Part shown: one piece after another, positions 45,970-54,447 of the stretch
Layout: every line of letters starts with the position of its first letter
Position numbering within the stretch: position 1 is the stretch's first letter
Assembly: GCA_963846585.1 (NCBI GenBank)
Contig: CAWJWO010000019.1
Location: 62,001-126,000 of the forward strand
Length of the DNA: 64,000 bases
DNA from: JAAUTT01 sp963846585
GTDB lineage: Bacteria; Bacteroidota; Bacteroidia; Bacteroidales; JAAUTT01
Reading direction: 5' to 3'
Translations under genes and position numbers: made by a program
The notes under the pieces: generated by a model
Database searches by the model: none
What the model was told of the DNA's origin: nothing
The model's input: only the letters and a program-made list of their open reading frames with translations

Positions 45970-46833
45970 ATGGGAATTGTTGACGAACTTAAGGATACCT
46001 ATCGTACCGGAAATTCTCTGGTTAAACTGATTTTTATAAATAGCGCAATATTTATATTATTTCGGTTGGTCTTCATAATTTTTATGTTTTCAAACCATGT
46101 TGCCGACTTTCCAATTACATATTGGATGTCAATGCCTTCATTGCCTGTATTGTTATTATCAAAGCCATGGACGGTTATAACCTATATGTTTTACCATGAG
46201 GATTTTTTCCATTTTATATTCAACATATTAAACCTTTATTGGTTTGGTAAAATATTCCTGATTTACTTTGATCAAAAAAAATTAGTAAGTATTTATATAT
46301 TAGGTGGTATAATAGGTGGATTAACATATTTTGCAGTTTATAACCTTTTCCCGGCAGTATTCGCTCCGGCAATTTTAATGGGTGCATCGGCTTCCATAAT
46401 AGCTATAATGATTTCAGTTGCTTTTTATGCGCCAAATTTCAGGGTAAATTTGCTGTTTATAGGGGAAGTTAAATTAATATATATTGGCATTTTTTCAATT
46501 TTATTATATGTAATACTAATTGCATCAAGCAACGCAGGAGGAAACCTTGCACATTTGGGCGGAGCATTGCTTGGGTATTTATGGGCTGCAAATTACAAAC
46601 GGGGCAAAGATTTCTTATCAGGTTTTACCCGTTTGCTTGATTCATTTTTAATGCTGTTTAAACGAAGGAACTTAAAGGTTGCGCATAAACGACCGTTAAA
46701 TGATTTTGAATATAATAAATCAAAGCTTTTGAACCAGAAAGAAATAGATCGTATTTTGGACAAAATATCAAAAAGCGGATATGATAAATTGACTAAAGAA
46801 GAAAAGGATACGTTGTTTCGGAACAGTAACTAG
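45970..46833 (+). CDS. Second rhomboid-family membrane protein
   Basis: A 287-residue membrane protein with six helices. YHEDFFHFIFNILNLYWFG near 75 contains the H-x3-N pair. ILMGASASIIAIMISVAF near 138 has the Ser in a GASA context rather than the usual GxSG. GGNLAHLGGALLGYLW near 200 supplies the His. A cytoplasmic tail of about 70 residues ends in KSGYDKLTKEEKDTLF, a rhomboid-associated C-terminal motif that I recall from Bacteroidota proteins. The dyad seems intact, so it is probably active. Confidence 0.87.
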   Translation: MGIVDELKDTYRTGNSLVKLIFINSAIFILFRLVFIIFMFSNHVADFPITYWMSMPSLPVLLLSKPWTVITYMFYHEDFFHFIFNILNLYWFGKIFLIYFDQKKLVSIYILGGIIGGLTYFAVYNLFPAVFAPAILMGASASIIAIMISVAFYAPNFRVNLLFIGEVKLIYIGIFSILLYVILIASSNAGGNLAHLGGALLGYLWAANYKRGKDFLSGFTRLLDSFLMLFKRRNLKVAHKRPLNDFEYNKSKLLNQKEIDRILDKISKSGYDKLTKEEKDTLFRNSN

Positions 46834-47020
46834 GTGATGAAGTGATGAAGTGAAAAGGACGTGGGACGTGAAAAAGGACGTGGAAATAATTTGAAAATGT
46901 GCAAATTTGAAAATGGTAAATCACTTCATCACTTCATCACCTCATCACCTCATCGCCTCATCACCTGCAACCTGTAACCTGCAACATGTAACGCATAAAC
47001 TATAAACTTTATAAACTTAA
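46834..47020. repeat. Composite of five word arrays, partly inverted
   Basis: In order: GTGATGAA row (46834-46852), GGACGTGGGACGTG row (46856-46883), AATTTGAAAATGTGC (46889-46916), TTCATCAC/CTCATCAC row (46920-46964, reverse complement of the first), CCTGCAACCTGTAA (46965-46990), TATAAACTT (46995-47020). It fills the whole spacer between two plus-strand genes. The first row starts at the stop codon. Confidence 0.88.
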
Positions 47021-47074
47021 TCATCATACCTTTCGTATTACTTACGACTTACAACTAAATAACAATAAAGATTA

Positions 47075-49120
47075 ATGCGTAAATTATTTTGCATATTCAT
47101 TGTATGTCTCTCAGTAATACAGGACATTCAGGGTCAATCCAATGAAACTTGCCGTATTGAGGCGATAAAATTATTAAGGGTTATTGAAAAATTTCATGTT
47201 AATCCACCAGTTTTAGATTCAGCTTTTTCATCGGATGTATTTAATGAATTTATTATGACATTGGATCCTAACAGGATTTATTTTTCAAAGGAAGATTACG
47301 ATGTGTTAAATACTAAAAAATATTCAGTAATAAATGGGCTTAACGAAAAATCATGGAATTTTTTTAATCTGACCAGGTCCGTTTACATTAAAAGGCTTTG
47401 GGTTTTTGATTCATTAATAAACAGTTTACTTAAGAAACCTTTGGAATTAATTGGCAATGATTATTATTCCACCGAAGGGTTTTACGGATCAATTAAAAAT
47501 GGAGGGTACACAAAAAGAGTCAGGGAATGGCTTACTTATAAAGTACTGAACCAGATATCAAATGCAAGGGATAGTGTTAATATGAAAAATTATTCGGTTT
47601 TGGAAGAAACCTGCAGAAAAAAAGTACTTAAACTAGAATCCAGAAAGATTGTTAAAAGATTAAACCAACCAAATTCTATTGATAATTACCTGTTTGAGTC
47701 TTTTTTAAATTCAATTGCTTCAACTGCTGATGCACATAGTAATTATATGTCAGCTTTTGAAAAAAAAATGTTTGAGTCGGATCTGGAACCGGAGAAATTA
47801 TCTTTCGGTTTGCAGCTGGACATAAATCAATACGACGAATTGGTTATTAGCGGATTACTGCCGGGTGGTGCCGCCTGGAAATCAAATGCTATCCGAAAAG
47901 GTGATGTTATTATCGGATTTAGAATAGCACACCAACAAAAAATAGATATTGATTCCATTGATTTGGAAGAAACAAATTCTTATTTAGCATCTCCGGTGAA
48001 TAAAAGGATAGAGTTTTTTATCCGTAAATCCGATGGGACAGTTAAATCGGTAGAATTAACAAAGACAGTTTTAGAGCAGGAGTACAATAAGGTTAGAAGT
48101 TGCATATTAAATGGCAGGATAAAAGTAGGTTATATTTCTCTACCTTCTTTTTACACTCAATTTGAAGACAATACTCATTTGGGATGTGCTAATGATGTGG
48201 CCAAAGAATGCATAAAGCTGCAAAAAGAAAATATTAGCGGAATAATTCTGGACCTTCGTGATAATGGAGGTGGTTCAATTCATGAAGCGATCGATTTGTC
48301 AGGTTTATTTATTGATTACGGACCAATTTGTATTACGAAGGAAAAAAATCAAAAGCCTGCAGTATTAAAGGATTATAATAGAGGTACAGCATATAGCGGG
48401 CCATTAATTGTTTTGGTTAACAGGCAAAGCGCTTCAGCTTCGGAAATAGTTGCTTCTGCCTTACAGGATTATAACAGGGCTGTAATAATTGGCAATAATA
48501 CATATGGTAAAGCTACCGGACAGGTTATTATTCCATGCGACACAAACCCGGAAAATACTAAAAATGTTAATGGTTTTGTAAAACTTACAATCGAAAAGGT
48601 ATATAGAATTACGGGTAAGAGTAATCAAAGAGTAGGATTGCATCCGGACATTAATCTTCCTGATATTGAAAGTCAGGTGATTGATGGTGAAATAAACGAA
48701 AAGCACGCTCTATCAACTGATAGTATAAAAAAATCGAACTTTATACCCCTGCCAGGCTTGCCAAAAGAAGGATTAAAAATTATGAGCCTGGCTCGCCTTG
48801 CTAAGAGCCAATCATTTATCAAAATTCAGAATATTTGCGATTCTATGAAGATTTTTATTGAAGAAAGTAAAAATTTACCACTTAATTTGAATGAATTTTT
48901 ATCTTACTATACTAAAAAGAAAGAAATTATTAATATACTTGAGAAAGTTTTTGAAAAGGACAACACAGATTTTAAGGCATGTCCGGTAAATTTTAATAAT
49001 ACACTAAAGGTAATTCAAACTGATGAAGACGTTTCTTTTTTTAATACTGCACAAAAGGATATGAATGTTGAGGAGGCGTTTAATGTAATCGGGGATATGG
49101 TTGGTGTAAAAAGTAAATAG
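47075..49120 (+). CDS. S41-family carboxy-terminal processing protease (tail-specific type)
   Basis: A 681-residue exported protease. The signal is MRKLFCIFIVCLSVIQDIQG. A helical N-terminal domain (25-230) is followed by a PDZ domain (about 245-330). The protease core has GYISLPSFYTQF near 350, GIILDLRDNGGGSIHEAI near 390, and the catalytic Ser in RQSASASEIVASAL near 455 with Lys in NTYGKATGQ near 483. The C-terminal 130 residues resemble the extra domain of Prc-type enzymes. It trims periplasmic proteins. It is followed directly by a repeat array and a secreted protein. Confidence 0.9.
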   Translation: MRKLFCIFIVCLSVIQDIQGQSNETCRIEAIKLLRVIEKFHVNPPVLDSAFSSDVFNEFIMTLDPNRIYFSKEDYDVLNTKKYSVINGLNEKSWNFFNLTRSVYIKRLWVFDSLINSLLKKPLELIGNDYYSTEGFYGSIKNGGYTKRVREWLTYKVLNQISNARDSVNMKNYSVLEETCRKKVLKLESRKIVKRLNQPNSIDNYLFESFLNSIASTADAHSNYMSAFEKKMFESDLEPEKLSFGLQLDINQYDELVISGLLPGGAAWKSNAIRKGDVIIGFRIAHQQKIDIDSIDLEETNSYLASPVNKRIEFFIRKSDGTVKSVELTKTVLEQEYNKVRSCILNGRIKVGYISLPSFYTQFEDNTHLGCANDVAKECIKLQKENISGIILDLRDNGGGSIHEAIDLSGLFIDYGPICITKEKNQKPAVLKDYNRGTAYSGPLIVLVNRQSASASEIVASALQDYNRAVIIGNNTYGKATGQVIIPCDTNPENTKNVNGFVKLTIEKVYRITGKSNQRVGLHPDINLPDIESQVIDGEINEKHALSTDSIKKSNFIPLPGLPKEGLKIMSLARLAKSQSFIKIQNICDSMKIFIEESKNLPLNLNEFLSYYTKKKEIINILEKVFEKDNTDFKACPVNFNNTLKVIQTDEDVSFFNTAQKDMNVEEAFNVIGDMVGVKSK

Positions 49121-49168
49121 TTGTTAGTTGTTGGCTGCAGGTTACAAGTTATTGGTTGCAGGTTGGTA
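49118..49168. repeat. TTGTTAG and TTGCAGG array behind the S41 gene
   Basis: TAGTTGTTAGTTGTTGG starts with the TAG stop codon of the protease gene, then TTGCAGG/TTACAAG words follow to 49168. The open frame of the next gene can be extended leftwards through this array, but that reading is an artefact. Confidence 0.8.
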
Positions 49169-49195
49169 TACAGGATGTTATTAAATACAGATACT

Positions 49196-50242
49196 ATGAG
49201 GCATATATTATTTATTAGTTTATTTACATTTTCATTATGTAATTGCCTTTTTGCTCAAAGTAATAAGGAAGCATATACATATTTTTCTACTATTTCTAGA
49301 TATGAAGCACAAATTTCAAAACGCTTTTTGAGTTTTACCAGCTCGGTTGCTCATGATAAAAGTGCAAGAAAAGTTGAATACCGCCGCAAGGATTTGATTA
49401 AAGCTGTAGCTGTTACGAGGGATAAAATAGCAGGCATGCAATGTCTTGATAATGATTGTTCCTTAAGGGATTCTTTAGTTTCCTTTTTAAAATTGCAATA
49501 TTATGTACTTAATAATGACTTTGAAAAAATCTTAAATATGGAAGAGATTGCCGAGGAGTCATATGATAAAATGGAAGCTTATTTGAATGCCTATTCAAAA
49601 GCAAATGAAAAGATCCATATTGCAGGTGAGGCAATTGATCGGTTGTATAAATCCTTTGCGCTTAAACATGGAGTACTTTTATCAGAAAGAGAAGACAAGA
49701 TTTCATTGGAAATTGAAAAAGTAAATAAGGTTTTTGATCATTACAATATTGTTTATCTGATTTTTTTCAAGGCATTTAAACAAGAGATATATATTATTAA
49801 TGCATTGAATAATAAGGATTTTAGCAGTGCCGAACAAAACAGGAATGCATTAATAAGTGTTTCTACCGAAGGACTTGCAAAACTTGATACTGTTAAACCT
49901 TTTCAAAACGACCGATCTCTTATTTCGGCTTGTCGTCATGCTCTTGTGTTTTACAAAATGGAAGCCAGCGATAAAATAGGTATCCAGATTGATTATTTAA
50001 TGAAAAATGAAAATTTTGAAAAACTTCATAAAACTGTTGGTTCAAAGGATCCGGTGTTAAGGAGCAAGGATGAAGTTGATCAGTATAATGCGTCTATAAA
50101 AGAACTTAATGTTGCAGTAAAGAAATATAATTCTGTTAACAATGGCCTTAATAAACAGCGTACATCGGCAATTAATGAATGGAATGCTTCGGAGACTAAT
50201 TTCCTGGCCAGATATATTCCTGATACGGATAAGAAAAAGTGA
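49196..50242 (+). CDS. Secreted LIC11966-like surface/periplasmic protein
   Basis: A 348-residue protein with a clear signal peptide (MRHILFISLFTFSLCNCLFAQ). The mature part is almost all helix: SVAHDKSARKVEYRRKDL near 50, MEEIAEESYDKMEAYLNAY near 120, VFDHYNIVYLIFFKAFKQE near 185, and ISACRHALVFYKMEA near 250. From memory this matches the family named LIC11966 surface protein, found in Leptospira and Bacteroidota, with no known activity. I chose the ATG at 49196 since upstream codons are repeat sequence. Not a lipoprotein: the cysteine lies before the cleavage site. Confidence 0.7.
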   Translation: MRHILFISLFTFSLCNCLFAQSNKEAYTYFSTISRYEAQISKRFLSFTSSVAHDKSARKVEYRRKDLIKAVAVTRDKIAGMQCLDNDCSLRDSLVSFLKLQYYVLNNDFEKILNMEEIAEESYDKMEAYLNAYSKANEKIHIAGEAIDRLYKSFALKHGVLLSEREDKISLEIEKVNKVFDHYNIVYLIFFKAFKQEIYIINALNNKDFSSAEQNRNALISVSTEGLAKLDTVKPFQNDRSLISACRHALVFYKMEASDKIGIQIDYLMKNENFEKLHKTVGSKDPVLRSKDEVDQYNASIKELNVAVKKYNSVNNGLNKQRTSAINEWNASETNFLARYIPDTDKKK

Positions 50243-50246
50243 GAAA

Positions 50247-50355
50247 TCAGAGCCAAGAACCAAGAACCAAGAGCCAGGACATAAAACCTGGTAAAGATGG
50301 CGGAAAACAGAAGGCAGAGGACAGATAAAAGATGAAAGAAGGCAGAAGACGGCGT
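50247..50355. repeat. GAACCAA and GGCAGAGG arrays
   Basis: GAGCCAAGAACCAAG units (50247-50282) begin five bases after the stop codon. ACAGAAGGCAGAGGACAG-type heptamers follow (50303-50355). No reverse partner in this spacer. Confidence 0.85.
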
Positions 50356-50407
50356 CTTTCTACCTAAAAAATGGAGTAAAATTTATATAAAACAATATTC
50401 TATCAAT

Positions 50408-50520
50408 CACCTCACCCCCTTACCCCTCTCCTCAAGGAGAGGGGAGTAATTCCGCCAATTGGATTTCGCAATTAAACGGAATTAAAGTCTTCTCCCTGAG
50501 GAGAAGATGTAGATGAGGTG
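50408..50520. repeat. Cloverleaf-like multi-palindromic element
   Basis: Four nested palindromes in 113 bases. An outer stem pairs CACCTCA (50408-50414) with TGAGGTG (50514-50520). A hairpin has arms CCCCTCTCCT (50423-50432) and AGGAGAGGGG (50435-50444). A central stem pairs AATTCCG (50448-50454) with CGGAATT (50477-50483), enclosing CCAATTGG. A second hairpin pairs CTTCTCC (50489-50495) with GGAGAAG (50500-50506). Sequences resembling CTCACCCCxxACCCCTCTCC are widespread in Bacteroidota spacers, from memory. It looks like a non-autonomous mobile element. Confidence 0.8.
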
Positions 50521-50812
50521 TTTTTTTTACTGGATTGAATCTAATCATGTTACCCAAACCGGATTTTTTTCAAATAGTAATATTGTATTAAATCCAAATC
50601 CGGTAACAGATAATTTGACAATATTATTATATAATCCAACATCAAAATCCTCTATTTTAATATATTATATAAATGGAACTGAGGTATATTCTTCTTTGAT
50701 AACAAATACAGTCACACAAATTGACATGAGTTCATTTGCAACAGGTATTTATATTGTTAAAATTGTTGCGCCTGAAAATGGTATACTTACAAAAAAAATT
50801 ATAAAGCAATAA
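50513..50812 (+). pseudogene. Orphan T9SS type A C-terminal sorting domain
   Basis: The 99-codon frame begins in the arm of the palindromic element. From about residue 25 it reads VLNPNPVTDNLTILLYN, then IYYINGTEVYSSL, IDMSSFATGIYIVKI and ends LTKKIIKQ. This is a type IX secretion C-terminal sorting domain (PNPxxD, G-Y-V-K-I, KKIIKQ). Such domains sit at the end of large secreted proteins; here nothing precedes it but a mobile-like element, so it is the tail of a lost gene. It shows the organism uses type IX secretion. Confidence 0.82.
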
Positions 50813-50814
50813 TA

Positions 50815-50926
50815 TCCCACGTCCCATTTTCGCGTCCCACGTCCATTTTCACATCCTTTTTGTCCTGTTCCTGACAACAAGCAACTATCAGACAACGTCT
50901 AAGCACTAAGCACTAAGCACTATGCA
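50815..50926. repeat. CCCACGTC and GCACTAA arrays behind fusA2
   Basis: CCCACGTCCCA words (50815-50852), CTGTTCCTGACAACAAG (about 50864-50882), then GCACTAA/GCACTAT units (50901-50926) which on the minus strand begin at the stop codon of the EF-G2 gene. Confidence 0.85.
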
Positions 50927-53080
50927 CTATTCCTCTTTATTCTGCGCTTCGTAATTCTTTAGAAGTTCATTTTGCAAGTCGCCGGGGACCTGAGTGTATT
51001 CTGCAAACTTCATAGAGTAAATAGCACGTCCCTGAGAGAGCGAACTCAGAGAGGTAGAGTATTTATTCATTTCTGCCAAAGGAACTTTAGCAGAAATTTT
51101 CTCGAATCCTCTTTCACTGCTCATGCCCTGAACTAACGCCCTGCGTGTTTGCAGGTCGCCCATTACATCTCCCATACGATCGGCCGGTACCCAAACATCC
51201 ACATTATATACCGGCTCCATAATTTTAGGCCCTGCATTTTTGAAAGCCTCGCGAAAAGCGTTACGGCCGGCAAGCCTGAAAGAAATTTCGTTGGAGTCGA
51301 CAGGATGCATCTTACCATCATATACATAAACTTTTATATCACGTGCATACGAACCGGTAAGGGGACCTTCCTCCATTTTTTCCATTATTCCTTTTAATAT
51401 GGCAGGTAAAAATCGGGTGTCTATGCTTCCTCCGACAATGCAATTATAGAAAATTAACTTGCCTCCCCAGGGAAGGTTTTGTTCATCTTTGTCGCGGATA
51501 CTCACTTTTATTTCCTTTCCATTCACTTTGAACATATTTGGTTCAGGTGTTCCTTCAATATAAGGTTCAATAATAAGATGGACTTCACCAAACTGACCGG
51601 CACCTCCCGATTGTTTTTTATGACGGTAATCGGCCTGGGCTGTTTTGGTTATCGTTTCACGATATGGTATACGGGGAGGAATAAATTCACTCGCAATTTT
51701 ATAAACATGATCGAGGAACCATTTTACGGTATTGATATGGTATTCCCCCTGACCGTGCAATATTGTCTGCTTAAGTTCCTTGGAATATTCTACTATTATT
51801 GTTGGGTCTTCAAGGCTTATCCTTCCGAGGGCTTCGCCAAGTTTTTCTTCGTCTGCTTCGTTTATTGCCTTTATAGCAACACGGTATTTTGGTTCAGGAA
51901 AAGGTATTTTGTTAAACGAAATTGAAGAACCTGGTGAGGTAAGCGTTTGATTTGTTTTGGTTCCTTTTAATTTAACAGTTGCTCCAATGTCACCAGCAAC
52001 AAGGCTGGGGACTTTATTCCGGATTTTCCCTGCAACTACAAAAAGTTGGCTTAAACGTTCTTTTGCCTGGGTAGAAGTGTTCAACACATCCATTCCTTCG
52101 GTAAACTCGCCGGACATAACTTTGAAATAGTTTATTTCTCCTATATGCTGTTCAATTGAAGATTTGAAAACAAAAGCTGAGGCAGTTCCTTTTGGATTAC
52201 ATTTTACCGGAGTGTCCGCAGCATCTTTAGGAACAGGCATATCAGACGGAGAAGGCAGTACAAGAGTAAGGAACTCCATTAACCTTGAAACTCCGAAATT
52301 CTTTTTGGCGGAAATACACATTACAGGTACGATGGAATGATTAACAAGCCCCATTAAAATACCTTTGCGTATTTGATCTTCATCAAGAGAGCCTTTATCG
52401 AAAAATATTTCCATTAAGCTATCATCATTTTCAGCAGCTTTTTCAATGAGTTCCGCCCGTAACTTTTCGGTGTGGTCTTTTAAATTATCAGGGATGTCAT
52501 TAATTTCAACTTTACCGTTATCTGAAAATTTAAATTGTTTCATTATAAGTACATCTATCACTGAATTAAATCCTGTTCCTTCATTAACGGGATATTGAAC
52601 CACAGTGACGTTTTTACTTATACGTTCTTTAGCCAGTTCAATTGTTTTATCGTAATTAGCTTTATCGTGGTCAAGTTGGTTAACTACTATAATCATTCCT
52701 TTTTCTGCTTGTTCCCGATAACGGTTCTGAATTTCAGTCCCGACTTCAATGCCATTTTGTGCATTTAATAACATGACGGTTGTGTCTGATACTGTAAGTG
52801 CAGCGATGAGTCCGTTTGAATAGTCATCAGATCCGGGACAGTCAATAAAATTAAGTTTATGATCATTAAACTCGGTATACATAACTGTAGAGAATACTGA
52901 AGAGTTATGTTCATGTTCTATATCGGTATAATCCGAAACCGTGTTTTTGTTTTCAATTTCCCCCCGCCGGTCAATTATCTTTCCTTCAAAAAGCAATGTT
53001 TCGGCGAGGGTAGTTTTTCCTGATCCTGAATTCCCCAATAGTGCAAAATTTCTAATCTGGTCAGTAGTATAAGATTTCAT
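50927..53080 (-). CDS. EF-G2-type elongation factor paralogue lacking the catalytic histidine
   Basis: A 717-residue EF-G homologue with all five domains. G1 is LLGNSGSGKTTLAE near 15. G3 reads DCPGSDDY (residues 80-87) where active EF-G has DTPGHVDF, so the catalytic His is Ser84. G4 reads NQLD (134-137) in place of NKMD. Domain IV has KQSGGAGQFGEVHL and EGPLTGSY. A Bacteroides EF-G2 is reported to promote translocation without GTP hydrolysis, and this protein fits that type. It is divergent from the str operon that encodes the standard EF-G. Its TAG stop is part of a TAGTGCA repeat unit. Confidence 0.9.
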   Translation of the reverse strand: MKSYTTDQIRNFALLGNSGSGKTTLAETLLFEGKIIDRRGEIENKNTVSDYTDIEHEHNSSVFSTVMYTEFNDHKLNFIDCPGSDDYSNGLIAALTVSDTTVMLLNAQNGIEVGTEIQNRYREQAEKGMIIVVNQLDHDKANYDKTIELAKERISKNVTVVQYPVNEGTGFNSVIDVLIMKQFKFSDNGKVEINDIPDNLKDHTEKLRAELIEKAAENDDSLMEIFFDKGSLDEDQIRKGILMGLVNHSIVPVMCISAKKNFGVSRLMEFLTLVLPSPSDMPVPKDAADTPVKCNPKGTASAFVFKSSIEQHIGEINYFKVMSGEFTEGMDVLNTSTQAKERLSQLFVVAGKIRNKVPSLVAGDIGATVKLKGTKTNQTLTSPGSSISFNKIPFPEPKYRVAIKAINEADEEKLGEALGRISLEDPTIIVEYSKELKQTILHGQGEYHINTVKWFLDHVYKIASEFIPPRIPYRETITKTAQADYRHKKQSGGAGQFGEVHLIIEPYIEGTPEPNMFKVNGKEIKVSIRDKDEQNLPWGGKLIFYNCIVGGSIDTRFLPAILKGIMEKMEEGPLTGSYARDIKVYVYDGKMHPVDSNEISFRLAGRNAFREAFKNAGPKIMEPVYNVDVWVPADRMGDVMGDLQTRRALVQGMSSERGFEKISAKVPLAEMNKYSTSLSSLSQGRAIYSMKFAEYTQVPGDLQNELLKNYEAQNKEE

Positions 53081-53141
53081 ACGTGATAGTTTAAGTTAAT
53101 TATAAATAAGCAGTATGTTAGTTTAATATTAAGAAGTCGAC

Positions 53142-53170
53142 CAAAAGTAATAATTATTTTATAGTAGCAA
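53142..53170 (-). promoter_or_regulatory. Promoter of the EF-G2 gene
   Basis: On the minus strand TTG (53168-53170), 18 nt, TACTTTTG (53142-53149), an exact -7 box with near-consensus spacing, 62 bases upstream of the ATG. Confidence 0.65.
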
Positions 53171-53210
53171 TATTACTCAATAAATATTTTCGACTTCCAA
53201 TGAATTATAT

Positions 53211-53218
53211 TAGCTTTG
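53211..53218 (+). promoter_or_regulatory. Possible distal promoter of rpsL
   Basis: TAGCTTTG matches TAnnTTTG exactly; the upstream box is only TTTT (53187-53190) at 20 nt. It lies 180 bases before rpsL. Confidence 0.4.
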
Positions 53219-53319
53219 TGCTCTTTTTTTATAACATGGGATGCATTAGGATAATATAGTGTTTCAAGGAATATCGTCATTGATTTATAAAAAAATTGAA
53301 TAATAGCATTAAAAAGTCA

Positions 53320-53350
53320 TTGTTTTTAAAGAAAATAAAAAATACCTTTG
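53320..53350 (+). promoter_or_regulatory. Main promoter of the str-S10 block
   Basis: TTG (53320-53322), 20 nt, TACCTTTG (53343-53350). Both boxes and the spacing match the Bacteroidetes housekeeping consensus. Transcription would start near 53356, giving a leader of about 40 bases before rpsL. Confidence 0.75.
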
Positions 53351-53397
53351 CGAACCAATTTTAAAAATAGATTTTTAATTAAACATATATTGTCAAT

Positions 53398-53808
53398 ATG
53401 CCTACAATTCAACAATTAGTTAGAAAAGGAAGAGCTAAATTAATTGATAAAAGTAAAGCGCCTGCACTGGATTCATGTCCTCAAAGACGCGGGGTATGCG
53501 TCCGGGTATACACAACTACGCCTAAAAAGCCTAATTCAGCCATGCGCAAAGTTGCAAGGGTAAGGCTCACAAATGGAAAAGAAGTAAATGCATATATTCC
53601 CGGCGAAGGTCATAACCTTCAGGAACACTCAATTGTATTAATCAGGGGTGGAAGGGTGAAGGACCTTCCAGGCGTACGGTATCATCTTATACGCGGTGCT
53701 CTTGATGCATCAGGAGTCGAAGGGCGTAAACAAGGAAGATCCAAATATGGGGCGAAGCGTCCTAAAGGAGGAGCAGCAGGAAAAGGAGCAACACCGGCAA
53801 AAGGTTAA
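53398..53808 (+). CDS. rpsL: 30S ribosomal protein S12
   Basis: A 136-residue decoding-centre protein. TTTPKKPNSAMRK holds the lysine (E. coli Lys42) whose change gives streptomycin resistance; it is wild type. GRVKDLPGVRYH contains the second such site. A basic GGAAGKGATPAKG tail extends the C-terminus. First gene of the str-S10 block, transcribed from the promoter at 53320-53350. Confidence 0.98.
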   Translation: MPTIQQLVRKGRAKLIDKSKAPALDSCPQRRGVCVRVYTTTPKKPNSAMRKVARVRLTNGKEVNAYIPGEGHNLQEHSIVLIRGGRVKDLPGVRYHLIRGALDASGVEGRKQGRSKYGAKRPKGGAAGKGATPAKG

Positions 53809-53824
53809 GAAATAACAAAATACT

Positions 53825-54301
53825 ATGCGTAAATCAAAACCAAAAAAAAGAATAATCCTACCAGATCCTCGATATAATGATGCTCTGGTAACAAGATTTG
53901 TAAATAATCTTATGTACAGTGGGAAAAAAAGCATATCCTATAGTGTTTTTTATGAAGCTATGGATATTGTCAAAAGCAGGTTAAAGGATTCGGATAAATC
54001 ACCACTGGAGGTTTGGAAAAAGGCTTTGGAAAATATTACCCCTATGGTTGAAGTAAAAAGTCGCCGGGTAGGTGGTGCGACATTCCAGGTACCAGTGGAG
54101 GTTCGACCGGACCGTAAGGTGTCACTAAGTATTAAAAACCTTATCCTCTATGCCCGTAAACGCAGCGGCAAATCAATGAGTGATAAACTGGCTTCTGAAA
54201 TATTAGCAGCCTTCAACGAAGAAGGAAGCGCTTTTAAAAGAAAAGAAGACATGCATAAAATGGCTGAGGCTAATAAGGCTTTTGCACATTTCAGGTTTTA
54301 G
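53825..54301 (+). CDS. rpsG: 30S ribosomal protein S7
   Basis: A 158-residue primary 16S rRNA-binding protein of the 30S head. RFVNNLMYSGKKS and VEVKSRRVGGATFQVPVEV are the S7 signature, and MAEANKAFAHFRF ends it. It follows rpsL by 16 bases. The TAG stop (54299-54301) is the first part of a TAGTGCATAG repeat unit, the start of a 146-base spacer of words before fusA. Confidence 0.98.
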   Translation: MRKSKPKKRIILPDPRYNDALVTRFVNNLMYSGKKSISYSVFYEAMDIVKSRLKDSDKSPLEVWKKALENITPMVEVKSRRVGGATFQVPVEVRPDRKVSLSIKNLILYARKRSGKSMSDKLASEILAAFNEEGSAFKRKEDMHKMAEANKAFAHFRF

Positions 54302-54421
54302 TGCATAGAGTTGTAAAGGTTTTAGAGGTTGTACCCTTCGACTTAGCTCAGGGTACGAAAACATGGTTTTAGGGATTGTATAAAACACTAACAACTAACA
54401 ACCAGCAACTAACAACCAATT
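54302..54421. repeat. Word arrays and hairpin between rpsG and fusA
   Basis: After TAGTGCATAG come GTTGTAAAGG words (54309-54331). Then a palindrome lies at 54331-54356, with arms GTACCCT and AGGGTAC around CGACTTAGCTC, a common Bacteroidota spacer motif as far as I recall. AACTAACAACCAGC heptamers follow (54391-54420). The ribosomal operon is thus split by repeats without a visible promoter. Confidence 0.85.
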
Positions 54422-54447
54422 TTTAAAAATAATTGTAAGGGTTTATA

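Larger units (their letters stand above)
53081..53397. other. Divergent regulatory spacer between EF-G2 and rpsL
   Basis: A 317-base AT-rich region without a gene or word arrays. It carries three boxes that match TAnnTTTG exactly, one on the minus strand for EF-G2 and two on the plus strand for the ribosomal operon. Absence of word arrays here contrasts with nearly every spacer that follows a stop codon. Confidence 0.75.

Noticed and set aside
49121..49195. N-terminal 25-codon extension of the secreted protein (MLVVGCRLQVIGC)
   Set aside because: The codons are TTGCAGG repeat units, and a clear signal peptide starts at 49196.
51149..51925. Two plus-strand ORFs (82 and 148 residues) opposite EF-G2
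   Set aside because: No family resemblance; antisense shadows of a conserved gene.
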